From Pomphorhynchus laevis (taxonomy: Eukaryota; Acanthocephala; Palaeacanthocephala; Echinorhynchida; Pomphorhynchidae): a DNA stretch of 64,000 nucleotides. The notes beneath the pieces were generated by a model. That model saw only the letters and a program-made list of their open reading frames with translations. It searched no databases and was not told the DNA's origin. The stretch lies in NCBI GenBank assembly GCA_012934845.2, contig WNNJ02000894.1, positions 1-64,000 of the forward strand, read 5' to 3'. The translations under genes and the position numbers were made by a program. Positions 31,242-45,929 of this stretch are shown here, piece after piece. The stretch's first letter is position 1; each line of letters opens with the position of its first letter.

Positions 31242-34200
31242 ATGTTTTCGGTGAGAAATGTATTAATTCTAACCTCTATCACTTTGATTGTTGTGGACGA
31301 AGGTATTGTTTAAAATGGATTTTCAGAATATTATCATTATATTAGAAAATTAATTCTATAAGTTAAGATAATAGTATTTGAAATTATCATTACTAAGTTA
31401 AATCTATTTTTGCATGGTATAGCTGTGAGCGTTAGATAACTTGGTTTTTCAAATATAGTAAAAAACATATGAAATACTTGATATCTTTATATTAACTAGT
31501 ACTTCACAATTTTACACTATAGCTTGTTAAACTATATATCCTTAGCCAACAAACAATTTTCTTATATATGTCAGAAAATTTACATATACTCACCTTATAT
31601 CATTTGATGTCAATTGATTATTCCAATTGGTATCAATTTTTATGTAAATAGTAAATTTGCTATAATTTGATATAAAGAATCTATCTGTATTATAGTATAA
31701 ATTGCTATAAGAATATTCTTGTTTTATATTGTTTTACTGTCTAAAAAGAAAATAACAAATTAAAAAACTTTAATAATTGATTACATTATTTGAATTAACA
31801 ATTTATTGTAAGAAAATAATCGTTACATTTTCTTAATTTTATTTTGATTTAAGTTATTTTAAGAGAAGATTGCTTCCAAGTCATATTTTGCAAATAGTGG
31901 CTATTTATTATTGGTACTGCGGTTGTTACTCAAAGTTAAATAATCTTGGCATTATCGATATTAGTAAATATCAAAATAGCATACGATACAAACATGTTAT
32001 TCCCATATATTATCATTAAATGTGAAATATCGCATAAATGCTATAATTTTGCGCAAGCGTTACTTAAATGTTCAATTACTTTACCTTTTTAAATTAGATA
32101 TATAAGACAAAATAGAGATGTCGCAAATTTTCTGATATATTTTGAAATAATCAATAAAAAATTATTTTGAATCCCCGAATGACAATCACAGAATATTATT
32201 CACGTGCATATCCATAATATTAATCACATTTTTAGATAATGATAAACAATCATAATACTTACTTATAATTTAAGATATTTTATCTACAACGATAAACAAT
32301 AACAGATATTTGTCATCCAATCCTATTTACCTTCAACGTAAAACATAATGAATCATTGCCATTTAAGATAGTTCAACTAAAATTTCGTACAATCATATAT
32401 ATTTATCATTTAATGTTTATCATTAATAAATAATATTTATCAATTAATTATAATTTAATATTGTCTTAAATAATATTTATTATTAAAAATTATTTATCCT
32501 GAACAAATATCCATCTTAAATATTGACCACATTAATTTTGAAAGATTACCAATTATATTTGTAATTTATTTAATAGTGCTTTAATAATATAATTTTTTAA
32601 TTCCGTTTAATATTACATATTTAATTGGCACTTATGTAACATTAATATATTTTTATATAATGTTACACAGAACACATCAACTACGAAATAATTAAATATC
32701 GCTGTAAGATAAGAAACTATGTTTTAGTTTCTTATGTCCTATTTCAAATATAAAATATTAAACTCAAATATGTTAATAAACAATAAATTATTCATACAAA
32801 TATAATGATTCTTTATACAAATACATTCACATCTATTTTTCTATTCTTCTATTTAGTATGCTGCAACACATCAGACCTATTTGAATCAGCTATGTTAAAT
32901 GAGCTGGTGAGTTTAAATACAGTATTATGTTGTACAAAGACAGAAATGTGACCATATACAGATATAATGAAAAATATACTCAAGATTTTTAGATTTTATT
33001 AAGAATCTGTGCTAGAAACTTGATTTGAATTTTCAATTTTATTAATTAAATAAAATAAACTGTTAACATTTATATTTAATAATGGATTATTATGTTATAT
33101 TTTATTTTGATGTTCTAAAATAAATAACATATATAATCTTTATTATGTTATATTATATAAATGCGATATAATATAATGTATATAATATAGTGTATATATT
33201 ATAATGTATTTAATGTAATGTGATATATATAATAAAATATAATGCTTTCATAAAGTAAATATATTTCCTTGAACATTACTAGTTTTGGGCTCTGTCTAAA
33301 CATGCAATTATGTGCTTGCAGGGCCCTCGAGGTTTATTATATTTAAAATTATAACTGCTAACATTTTTCTTAAACGATCATAAAGACAAATTGTTTTTCT
33401 AAATCACACATGTCTTCTCCATTAAAATTATTTAATGAAGTAAATGAACTGAAGTTTGATAGAAACATGGCTTCTCTACTTCTAAACTCTTTATATATTG
33501 CCTCATAGTTAATTTATTTAAGATCTAATTAATAATAAAATCAATTAATTTTTAAATAATTACAGTTTAAGTACAAAACGTTTTGCCAAAATTCGTATTA
33601 ATGTTATGTTTACTTAAATAAAAATTTATAAAACTTTAAGATGACTACTCATGTATTACTTAAAACAGCAGTTCCAACATGATTTTATTCTGCTGTCCTC
33701 ATCAGATAATGTTACAATCATCAAATACTTTAAATATGCAAAGTTAATTTATTAACGAATGTTTTTTCTTAAACACACTACAATAGTCGGTTTGGATACC
33801 AAAATGTAAGTGTGTCCGCAGTGTGTTCATGGTTGCCTGTACTTATAAGAGAAACTTGCTGAGAAATAATTACTTGGGGTATGAGTCTTTATCTCTCAAA
33901 AATAGAAATTACTAAAAATATTAATATCTAATAAGCAAGCTAGTTAATAATAACTACGAATAAATTAATTTGTTAATTAAATATTATTACTTATAATCAA
34001 TAATATTTTCTCAGAGTTTTTAATTGATAATATATTAATTGGTCAATTATGTTCGACAAGCTCATCGATTAATGATTATTTATTGAATTTGAGAAATGTT
34101 GTCAACTATAATTACAATAAATCACAATCAATCGTTTTCTGATTATTTTATATAATTATATAATATGAAAATTGTCATAATCAGATATATTTTTAAAAAG

Positions 34201-37200
34201 TTAAAAATACTAATAATTATCAAAATTTTCAAATATTTAGGTAGAATGCAAGCGGTCATTTAAATTTTTGTACAGTGATAATACTAATATTGTACACAAG
34301 GTATGTTTTTCTATAATAAGGAGGTTAAATAAAGATCGCAATATTTTGTTTCAGATTCTCGATCGAACATGTCTTTTGGTTAAAAAATTTGTGCCACACA
34401 TATCTCATGTAATTATCTACATATAATAATAAGCTACATTGCAATTATTTAGAGTTTCTTAAAAGGCAAAATTTGCGAATGGAACGGAGATGCAAACGCG
34501 ACAGACAACGTAAATATATAATTTATATTATAACTTAATAAATTATAACGTTATACAAAATTTACCTATTTATCACGATATGGTAATAAATAGTTAAAAC
34601 TTAAATCCGTAAAAGTTTTTTATGTAATAAGAAATAAAACCAAATGTTGCAATTTTATAAATTGAAATTATAATTTTAATTATAAAATTGGAATACATAA
34701 TTGACCTAATTATAATCATCCCACTTTGTAATAACATTAAACAATGTATTGATTACTGTCAAGTTAAACAAATACAAATTATTTTTGTGGTAAAAAATTG
34801 TAGTTCCTGGTGATGACCATTAAATTCCTTATTATATTAAAATACGATGAATACATCGTATTTTATTATTTATTAGTCAACTCAAAACGATATTTTATCG
34901 CTTTTTAAATATAAATTGTATAAAATCTAATATTAATATTTATTATTTATAAATATTTATTTTTATTTTTAATTTATATATAGTATACAATAAGTAGGCT
35001 CAGTTATCTGATTTGATTTGTTTTACTGATAAGTTATTATTGACCTTTGGACTTTGTTTTCCTGGTAATATAACCTCTGCCATAAATACTAAAACTATTT
35101 ATTATTGATAAGATTTTATGCTAATTTTTAAGAAGGCTTAGATTTTTTCTTTGCTTTACAATAAAAAAATATAATTCCAGAAGTAATATTATTAAAATAT
35201 GAAATTTTAATTCCAGAAAATTATATATAATATTAAAATAAAATTTAAACTGAAGTGGAAATATATTAATGGATAATAAACAATTTGCATTGTATTAGAA
35301 TAGGATGAACTATATAATCGAATTTCATCAAATGAAATATGCCATTTACCTGAATTTAGCTCCGATTATATGTTAGTTCGAGGAACAGTGACTGAAACAT
35401 GATAGAATTGCAGTTCCTCAAAAATATTTAACAAAGTACTTAAACAAATATATTATTAATTTCTAATAAAAATCGTAGTTACTCCTGATGACCTGTATTT
35501 CTTATTAGAATACATTATATATTATTTATTAGTCGATTCATGAAAATTGATTTTTATTTTAAATTTTAATTAAAAATTTTAAATATAAATATTATCTTTA
35601 TATAAATATATATTGTATAAAATCTTATAAATATTTTTTATTTATCATAATTTATCATTATTTTTAATTTATATTTTGTATAAAATACGTAGAATCATAG
35701 TTCTGATTATTAATTCAAATCTATTTGATTATTATATTAATTTTTTATTAAATGCAAGCAAATTTTATTTAGGAATATTAAATGTTTAATGTACTGACAC
35801 ATGAACTGCCTTTAAATTCATAGAACTTGTTTTAATTTAACTCGTTACTATAATAGTGAGTATTTGCAATTCTTCTAAAGAATATGAAGAACAAATACTA
35901 TCGTCGTGTTTTAAATACTAAAATTTTTAATAATTTCCTTCTAATGTTCTTGGTAAATTGATATAATTTCATTTTCTAGTTTTTCCGGATTGGATACAAT
36001 CATATTGAAGATAAAATCGAAAACAACGTCTTTATCAAGGTACATACTTGTGCTCATTTTAAAAGGTTTATAAAAATATTCATGAAGCTTCACTATTGAA
36101 GATCATAAATATTAAAAAAGTATAATGAAAATCAAGCAAAAATATTACATCACCAATATTTTTGATTTTTAGTGAATTAATGATTGAAGAAAATAAATGA
36201 TAAAATAAAGGATAACAAAGATATTTTTACCATCGATTTTTTTAGTTCGCTTTATATATTTCTAATATATGATAATCTACTACAAATCGTATAGTACTAT
36301 TTATATTAGAAAAGATTAATATTAAATCGATGATATACAGCATGCTTACGTAATATTTATATGTTGACTGTGCAGCAATGTGTAGAATATAACAACATTA
36401 CATGAAATAGTGTATTAAAATGATATATTTTAATATAAAATATATTACTATATATAACATTTACTAACATCACATATATTGTTAAATGTCAAATGCAATC
36501 GCTAGCAATTTAAATTGATTAAAAATTAAAATGAGCATTAAATATTGACATAAATATTTATTTTCAATTAATTTTTGATTGCAGTTATTAATATATAAAA
36601 TTTCAAAAGTAAATGCTTTATTAATTTATGTTTGATTTAGAAAGCTGTCGACGTTATCGAGAAGCGCTATTTGAATAACCTCGAAATATCAGGATTTTAT
36701 CAGGTGATTCATGTATTGAGAAACAGAGTAATAGTTGCATTCTGTAATAGGTTGTAAGAACGTGTACCGATCATACTGTGGAAACTGTAGCACCGGTAAA
36801 ATTCAAAAATATAAAAACAATAATTTTTGTAAATTCTAACAATTTTTTAATTTTTAAGTCAAATCCTTCAAATAGCCCAATGGAATGATTTAAACTAATT
36901 TAAAAGTACCTGTGACTCTAGGATAAAATGAACATAATTAAAATTGTTTAATAATACTTCAGTGAGCAGATTTTGTTGAACACTAAAATTAGGAGCGCAA
37001 AAAGATCCATTTTTTACTTTCTTCTAATGTTTGCAAATTGTGTTGTATATTTCTAGATGTGCTGTCGAAGCATATGAAGAGCAAAGCATTTAAGAAATAC
37101 AAATTTTATAGACTTTTTGCTGTAGTTATTTCAATCTATATTTATAACGCTGATGTGATTAGTATGTACAATGGTACACCCGGATTCATTAGAAGGCAGT

Positions 37201-40200
37201 ATACCGCCGTAGTTTTTAACCTATCCGCACATAGATTTGAGCCTAAGTCTCTCAATCTGTTTGTTTACGCTTTAACGACTAGGCTACCCATAACATTTAA
37301 CCAAAATGTTAAACAATTTTGTGTCGCATGAAAAAATTACATCCTAGGAAATATGCCGTTTAGAATTAAACTCTCTTTTTAAAAAATTGCTATTTATTGC
37401 TTAATAATTCTATAATCTTCTCCTTATCAATAGCTTTCTGGTTTTAATTTTTTAAAACACGTTATACATTAACAAACATTTTAAATTCAAATCGATTTTT
37501 TAAATTTTAAATTTTTAAAATTTCGTTTTTATTATCTAAAATTATTACTGCCTTAATTTTTCACAAAATCTGTTTTGAATTATGAGATTTGTATTGTCAA
37601 TATTGAAAGTTCAAAATTTTTAAATTATGTTCTAGATGTTCATTCCTATCGTGAAAAATAAAATTTCTAGCACACATCTAGATGGTCCATTAATTGAGAG
37701 GGTAATTAATTTGTTCACTTTTCTATTTCTATGATGTAATTTTAATGATCAGTTAATTTAAATGTTTTGATGTTATTTAGAAGCAAACTACACAACTCAA
37801 CTTAAATTGGTTACAATTTAACGTTAATTTTTTTATATAATTTTATATAATACCCGTAAAAGTCTAGTACTGATCGAATTATCTTAAATCGCTTTGCAAA
37901 AACATGTTATATTATAAGAATAAATAATTTATAATTTATGAATTATTGTGATTTGCATTAAAATAACGTCTTACAGTAATATCATATAAGCATAATAAAT
38001 AATGGAATCATATAATATATTATTTTGAGATAATATTTGAATATACATTTTTAAATTTTTATTATATATAAATATATAATTCATTATTAATGAATCTATA
38101 AATTTAATAAAGCAAAAGTCTTAAAGATTAAAAAGTTTTGTTAGATTTCAATTATGTATTTTGAAAAATTTTGACTTATACAATATAATGATGTTATTCG
38201 GCAAAATCAATTACTAAATGATTAATTTCTAATACATTAAAATTAATGGCATTAATTTATATATTTATAGATAAGATATATAAAACAGCGGTAGTTTTAC
38301 AATAGTATACATTTATTCTTATGTAAACAAAGCATATGCAACTGTTTAGTTCAGATTATCCAAAATAAAACAATATTATTTAACTTCTTATAAATATTAT
38401 AAATATTATAATTTTATTTTGTACAGATGAAGGTCTAATATCAAAAAAAAATCTAAATAAATCAACATTAGCTTATATGTTTATAGATAAAATTTATAAA
38501 ATAGCGGTAGTTTTATAATAGTAATTATATTAATTAATACAATTTGTTATGTATTAAAACAATTATCGTAATAAATAATTAATCTATTAATCTGAGCATA
38601 ATTATTAATATTTATTCTAATTTAGAAAAATTATCTAAAATTATAGCAGGTTTTTTTCAAACATAACTTTATTTATTTTTATTAATATTTATTTGAAAAT
38701 GTTAAACTTAAATAAAACCAAACTTTAGAAAAGACACCTCTAATATTCGACATGCCAGTAAACAAGTTGTACTGAAATATAGATATTCTATTAGTCATGA
38801 CTAATTGCAATAATTAAACTAAATTGATTTCAATTGATTTTGATTGCTCGAAATATCTATATGTAGTTTGATAAAATATTTATATTATATTGTTTATTAT
38901 AATAATTTCATTTATTATTTAATAATATAATGTTAAATTTTTAATTTTTAGCAATTTATTATTTTAATTTAAATTGTGCTTTATTATATTAATCAATTGA
39001 ATTTATCGTGTGAATAATTTTCTTATTTGAATTTTATTTCTATTTTTGATATCTTCACTGTTTTAGATATACTGTTATCATTCCAATTTATATATTTCTA
39101 AATTTATTTCGCGCTTTAGAGTTAGCAAAATTTAAAACTTTACTTAACGTTTAGATGGTAAATTTTGTAGCGACTGTAGCCGAAGTGTATAGTAATCATT
39201 TGACGCAGTTTTGGTTACGCGTATGTATAATATAAACACCACCTTTTATTAGTTATTATTATTTTAAAATAATATTATATTTAAAAAATTGTATTTTATA
39301 TCTTATCATAAAGATTAGATTTATTGCTTATATCCAAACCATTTCGTTCACGTTTAGTTTAAGGACCTCTATTAACGTGTCATAAAAAGTATCATATGAA
39401 AAGTACATATTAAATTACATTTTAAAAGTACATATTTAAATCAATGTTACAAGACAATTTAGGAGATATTTGAATTTTATCTTTATTTATTTAAAAATTG
39501 TAAAAACCACTTGTTAATATTTGAAATGATAAATTTAGATTTAAAAAGTCAAACATTATTTTAAACGATTGCTTTTAGAAAATGTAGAATAAACTGACTG
39601 TACCATTCTAACATTTCAAAGAAATAACAACCCTCCATATTTAAGTATTCTGAGAATTTACATTATTAAGTCTGAACCATAACCTAAATTTATGTTTCAG
39701 TATATCATAAATATATATTTTTTATATATTTAATTGTTTAAATATATTAAATATTTCATGTTGATGTGTATATGGAAATGAATGCCTCGAAAATAATAAA
39801 TATTGTACAATTAAAATATTCAATAAATATTATATTTTTTAAATTATTATATTAACATTTAATTTTTAATAGAATTAAATATTGTCTCGAATTTTACATT
39901 ATGCACTAATAAATAATAAATTGTTTATTTAATATAATATTTTTCAACATCTTGGTATTGCGTCTTCATAACATTATCCAAAAATAAATAAATTATGAAA
40001 AATTTATTCTTTAGATATTTAAAATAGACAAACTAATTTTCAATATTTTGTTGAGAATTTTTAAATTTGTTTCTAAGATAACGTTTAATTCAGGGCGAAA
40101 TAAAATATATAAAAATAGGTGATACAACATATAATTAAAATGTAGAAGTTTGATAATGTTAAATTATGTTTTATTAAAGTAACTGCATTTTTCTAAAATC

Positions 40201-43200
40201 TAATTTACACTGCAATCGTAATTTGAATTTTAATACTGATTTAGAATGCGTTAAAAAGATTTTCATATGTCGAACAGGAAACCAAAGAAGGGGTATATTT
40301 TTCTTCATTACATATGGTTATGTAAACGTGATTGTGAATTTTAGGTTGCTAAAAATTTTGTTGATAACTTATTTCATTTTTTCATTAAATCGAATTATGA
40401 AGCACCAGTATTGATTGATCAAGTGCGTCAAGAATCTACCCTCAAAAATCACCAATATGAAATCAACGCAGTAAGCAAAAACTAATAATTGCTGAACTTA
40501 AAACCATTTTTACAATGCAGATTCTCAAAATCCTGTTTGAAGCGTCAGCCGGAACACCTTTAACAAAAGCAATATTTGTGAGTACAATTGCTATCGTCAA
40601 TTAACAATTGACACAAAAATATTATTTACTAAAAAATACATATTGTATTTGAATTCGTTATTGTTCTAAAATAGTATACTGATTGGGTATTATTATATAT
40701 TATTTGTTCTTTTAACTGCCCAGGGACACACAGGTAAACCCATGAATAAATAACTATGCTTTCCCACAAGGAGGCATAAATATCTTTTAACATTTAAATA
40801 TAATTAAATATAATATATAATTTTTTTTATTATTTGTCACCAATTTTTATCTAATATCGTTATAATTTCTAAATTATAATAACTTAAAATATAAATTTTC
40901 AAATAAAAAATCAAATTTTGCAAAATTTTTAATTTACAAAGAAAAAATAAAAAACTTACTCATGTAATTTATATGATAACAAACAACTAAATACAGATTA
41001 CCAGCAGTCTGTCCTAATTGATAAATCATAATTATTTTTTATATCTTTTAATTTAAATATTTAGATAGGATTGCTCTCCATATTTTTTATTTAGTTAAAA
41101 TATAATAATATATTTATTAAAAATGTTATTATATTTATTTTTAATAAACTAATAATATTTATTATTTATAAAGAAAATATATTCAGTTACCATATTTGAG
41201 GGTGTTAATTTGTTAACATAATGTGGCATTTCAAGACTCTGAGTCATTATTTTGTTGAATAATATACGGAATTACTGGAGATAATTAATTGTTGTTATAC
41301 TTAAATGTTCCAAAACACTAACATGACATGTGTTTGAGAATATTTGCTTATTAAAATGTGTTTTACTTAACTACATCAATGAGGTTATTTAATAAAATCG
41401 GAAATATGCTAACTTTCCAGATCCATCTCTATATTTATGAGTAATCTAAAGTCAACTTTATATACATAAGATATTGAAAAGTATAATCCTGTTGAAAAAA
41501 TATTAATTGTTTGTTAAGTTAATGACTTGGGCATTAACTTCCTGAAATTTAATTGCTAAAATTTCGAATAAACTATATATTAATTTAAATACTACATATT
41601 TAATTTTATATTTTAAGATAAATAAATTAGGCTAAAAAATATATAAAATTTTACATTTTAATTATTTGACCCAAATATATTCTAAATTAATATATGTTGG
41701 TAATTGAAATATTCACCTTACAATTTAAAACAAATTATATTACAATTCTTTATATGATCAATAGTAGTTCAGCACTTATTAATATTTGATTAATTATATT
41801 AATAACCTTAATAGTAACTATTACTGATATTTTTGTTGATGCATATTTTTTAATTCCAAGTAGCGAAAATCATTGCAATAGAATTTGTATTAAGAACTGA
41901 AACTTTACAATAAATTTTAAAATTCAAAATTTCTATCATTTTGTATATCAACTTTTAAAACTTGCACATTTACATGTAACTAATATAATATAATACGTTA
42001 TATATACATTGTATAGTATATTGTAATATTGAAGCACATGTATTATGTAATTTAACTTTATACAAATATACAGTTTAATACACTTTTTTATATAATTAGT
42101 TATTTTCTTCAATTTGTTAACAGTCAATATATAAATATTACACAAACATGAGCGCATCATCGATTTACTATACTTCTAATATTAATTTTATAAATAGTAT
42201 CAGTCAAAGTCATAAGTTCTAATAGTTATGGCGAAACTAGTCTCTAAACTTAAAATTTAATTGGATGAGTGAATACTATAAAAGTTGTCTCATTGACTTA
42301 TAAGCATTTAATATATTTGTTGAATTTAAGATTGCCTATTATTTTCAAAGAGAAGACGATACAGTAAAAAGGAAACCATATGAACAGTCTGTATATTTTT
42401 GAGCACTCAAATTCTATAGTTACTAAATGTATTTTTATACAAAACTAATTATTTATCGATAATATTACTCTATAATTAAATAATTATATATTTATATCAA
42501 CAATGAATTGGGATTATATTATATCAATTAAATTAAAGCTTAAAACATGATTTTTGTATATTTGATAATATATTTCTTATTGATTATGATTTCAAATTAT
42601 TTAAATTTTTATCGTTTTATCTGAAACAAATTTTAACTTTAATGCAAAGTGGTATAATTTATCTTAAACTCATACAAAACCTGATAAAGTGGTCGAAAAT
42701 AAATGCAATTTTATTATTTAAAGTAATTCAAATAAATGGTAGTCGCAAATTATTTATTTTATGATATTAATTCATTTAAAATTATCAAGTTTAAGTTATT
42801 CAATATTAGCATGCTGCCTCATGAAATATTAAGTTTAATTAAGCAAATTTTATTTTTCTCATTTAATTCAAATTTTTGATACTAAAATATCATTAATCAC
42901 AAATTGAGAATTAATAATAATTCAACAAAGCATTATTAATCATGAATCTGGACATCTGTTTTTTATTATTTATTCAATATATTCGGTAGTTCCACAAAGT
43001 ATATACAATCATGTTAATTGCTTTTAATAATTGAAAATGAAGTGCCAAATTTATTAAAATGGCAATATTAAATTTAAATTAACAATTTCTAAAAATGTCA
43101 GAAAATAAGTAAATACTGAACAACGAAAGTTTTTTTTAATTTCAAATGCTAATTTCTCACACTAAAGTGTTATCAACTGTCGTACAATTTAAATAACGAA

Positions 43201-44436
43201 TTTATTATTTAATTTTAATTAACCATATTTAATTTTAACATTTTTTATTGAGATTCAAACTTATATTATGATTATACATAATATCATTTTTCCCAATAGA
43301 AAAATATATAATTATATTTAAATTATAAATTATATGTAACTAAATAAAAATCTTGTATTTAAAATATAATGAGATTTTATAATGTAATTTTTAAGAGCAT
43401 CAGGTTTTCTAAGAACTAATCGTAAATAATGAGCTTAGAATATAAAATGAAAGCCAAACAGATGTCATGATTTTACAATAATGCATCATGATGATCATAT
43501 TGTGTGAACTATAAGTTATAAGTGGGAACTGCTGTGTATCTGCTTTGCGTTTTATCAGTTATTTACTACTTCCGGTATTGGTTACAGATACAGATCTATT
43601 GATCGTCATTAATAAAAGTCAATAAAGCTACAAACATTTAAAACTGTAAATCATGGCAAACCGTATATGTCTGCTTTGCTTTTGTGTTTAAACTACTCAA
43701 CTGTCTAGATCATAAGAGATTAGAATTGTTTTAATTTCAAAATTTTATTTATTAGATGTAGAATGATACTACATTTTTAAAAGTTTCTAAATGAATAAAA
43801 AATAAATCGGCAAATGTCATTCTTGATTCTATTAGGCATAATTAGGAATATTAAATATTTGCTATTGCTGCACATTGAAATCCACATGATGCAATTTTGT
43901 AAATACATTAATAATTTTGCAATGTATACGATATTGATAGCTCTAATATGTCAGGATTGCTTTATACAACTATGTCTATGACCATTACACCGCAAATCAC
44001 TAAATTATCACCAACGATGACAATTAACGGCTACCGTCAATTTACGGATATGCTGCAAATAATTCTCGCTTCATATCTGAGGTTGCGAAATAGTTGGGTA
44101 GAAAAGTATTCGACATAGTCCGATTTAATATTAATTTTTTATAATTAATAATTACTGGAATTTCAAAATACCACCTAAATTTATAGAATACTATTTGTTG
44201 TGATTAATTAGATTTTTCATTTTAGAAAAATCGAACACTTGTGGAAGTTGTGCGGTAAACCGACGGGCTTAATTGAGATAGAACCCCTTTTCGATAACTA
44301 TGACAGGCCGTTACATCGCAATTATCAGCTATATACTCCTCGATCCAGGTCACAATACAGTCAACACCAAGATCTGACGACCTATCCCTACAAACTTCCT
44401 AAGATTGGTCCTTATAATTATGTTCCTTCAGCATGA
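31242..44436 (+). CDS. Secreted multi-exon protein of unknown family, gene C (complete, 16 exons)
   Basis: Exons: 31242-31302, 32857-32906, 34241-34300, 34355-34408, 34453-34509, 35980-36039, 36641-36703, 36751-36795, 37636-37701, 39155-39220, 40245-40292, 40345-40470, 40521-40577, 40724-40733, 43559-43574, 44226-44436. The frame and lengths are the same as in gene B, so the prediction is again 349 residues. By eye two amino-acid changes separate it from B: exon 6 reads gtctttatcaag where B has gtcttaatcaag (Leu to Phe), and the 10-nt micro-exon is GGACACACAG where the others have GGATACACAG (Tyr to His). One A is missing directly before the start codon. The coding exons are intact despite the intronic deletion at about 41270. 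Confidence 0.74.
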
Positions 44437-44582
44437 TATTCTCGCTGTGTTGGACCAAGCTGTGGTGAAATGGAGCAATATTATGTAGAGGGAAACATTG
44501 CTCTTTAAACAAAATAATTGAAATCTCAAAATTAATATTGAAAAATGTGAAAAATTGTTACACAATTGTTAAATATTGTATT

Positions 44583-44593
44583 AATAAAATAAA
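44583..44593 (+). terminator. Poly(A) signals of gene C
   Basis: The same overlapping AATAAA pair, about 147 nt after the gene C stop codon. Confidence 0.7.
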
Positions 44594-45929
44594 ACTGTTT
44601 TGAGTATATTGAGCATTTAAATATGCAAATTTAAAATCAAAATGTCATCGTTGAAATTGACAATTTATAATTAATCATTGGTGATTTTTTAACAATTCAG
44701 AATTCCTATGTAAGATATGAATAATTTTATATTTATCAGTAATATTGCACGATTTGCGATCTTCTAGTCATTAAACATAGAGATAATTATAGATAAAAAA
44801 TTAAAATTAAAATATTTATCGCTTGTAAAATTGAAATATTTTTTCTATTTTTTAATTAACTTTCTTTAAAAGGCTGATCAAATTTAATTAAGCATAATTT
44901 CAAAATATCTTTTTTGTAAGCATCCTACTAGCAATTTCAAAATATTATTACATTTTAATCAGTGCTTTGCGCCATTCTATTGAGTAACTATGAACCTAAG
45001 CAAAGCAAGCAATGAGATTCGAATATTTCATAGTTCCAACTTCAGCTAGGTGGTGTGAACTTCATTACATCATTTTTTAAATTTTTTGTTTGTTTCTGTT
45101 GACTTGTGAGCGGCCTGTCTGCTTAAGCCATATAAAAAATTAATAAATTTGTCTATAAAGAAAAAATTCACTGCTTTTATTTTTACAACTCAACTGCTAT
45201 TTAATTAATTATTAAATCTTCTAATTAATTTTTCTAAATTTGATAGAAACAATTTAACAGTTAAAATTATTTAATAGGAATGTTTGTATGATATTTAAAA
45301 GGAATTCCACGTAACGACATACGTTAAATTGTGAATATCATCAAGCCGTTGAACATTGAATTTTCTAAAATAATAATTTTTCCAAAAATTTAATTTACAC
45401 ATTTCTTCTATATTTTTATTTTATTACATAATTATAATTTTTTAAAATAATAATTTGGCAGATATTCGATTTTTGTTTAATGCGTTTCTATACTACATCA
45501 AACTCCCATCTTGGTCATGTTCATATTTTGCAGTTTGCTAAAAAAATTTCTTATTTCATATAGAAATTATAAAAAGTAGTGTTTACGAATTTAAAAAATA
45601 CATGCTCATTCTGTAAAGCGTTGTATTTCCCAAATCGTAAACAATTAGACGATTTATGATATAGTAATATATAAAAATACACTAACTATAAGTAAATTAT
45701 TCATTTAGTACTTAAACTTTAACTACTAAGTAACTATCAATTTGTTAGAAATTTTATTAATAAAATTTTACTTATTTTTTATATTATATTTTATAAAAAT
45801 TTTATAGCTATATTCAATGATAGAAAACTAGTGTTTGCTAGATATGTCAATAACCTCTGCTAATCGCGGTTTGAGTTATTAATTTAGTTTCTTTGTACAT
45901 AAATAGTACAAAGAAAATTTGGGAATGTA

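Larger units (their letters stand above)
17838..35672 (+). repeat. Tandem array unit 2
   Basis: Second direct copy, 17835 bp on the same phase as unit 1. It holds exons 6-16 of gene B, the second LINE fossil and exons 1-5 of gene C. It shares many marker variants with unit 4 rather than with its neighbours: for example ttttgcgataat near 20190 and gttagtcggc near 20360, where units 1 and 3 have ttttgagataat and gttattcggc. Confidence 0.97.
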
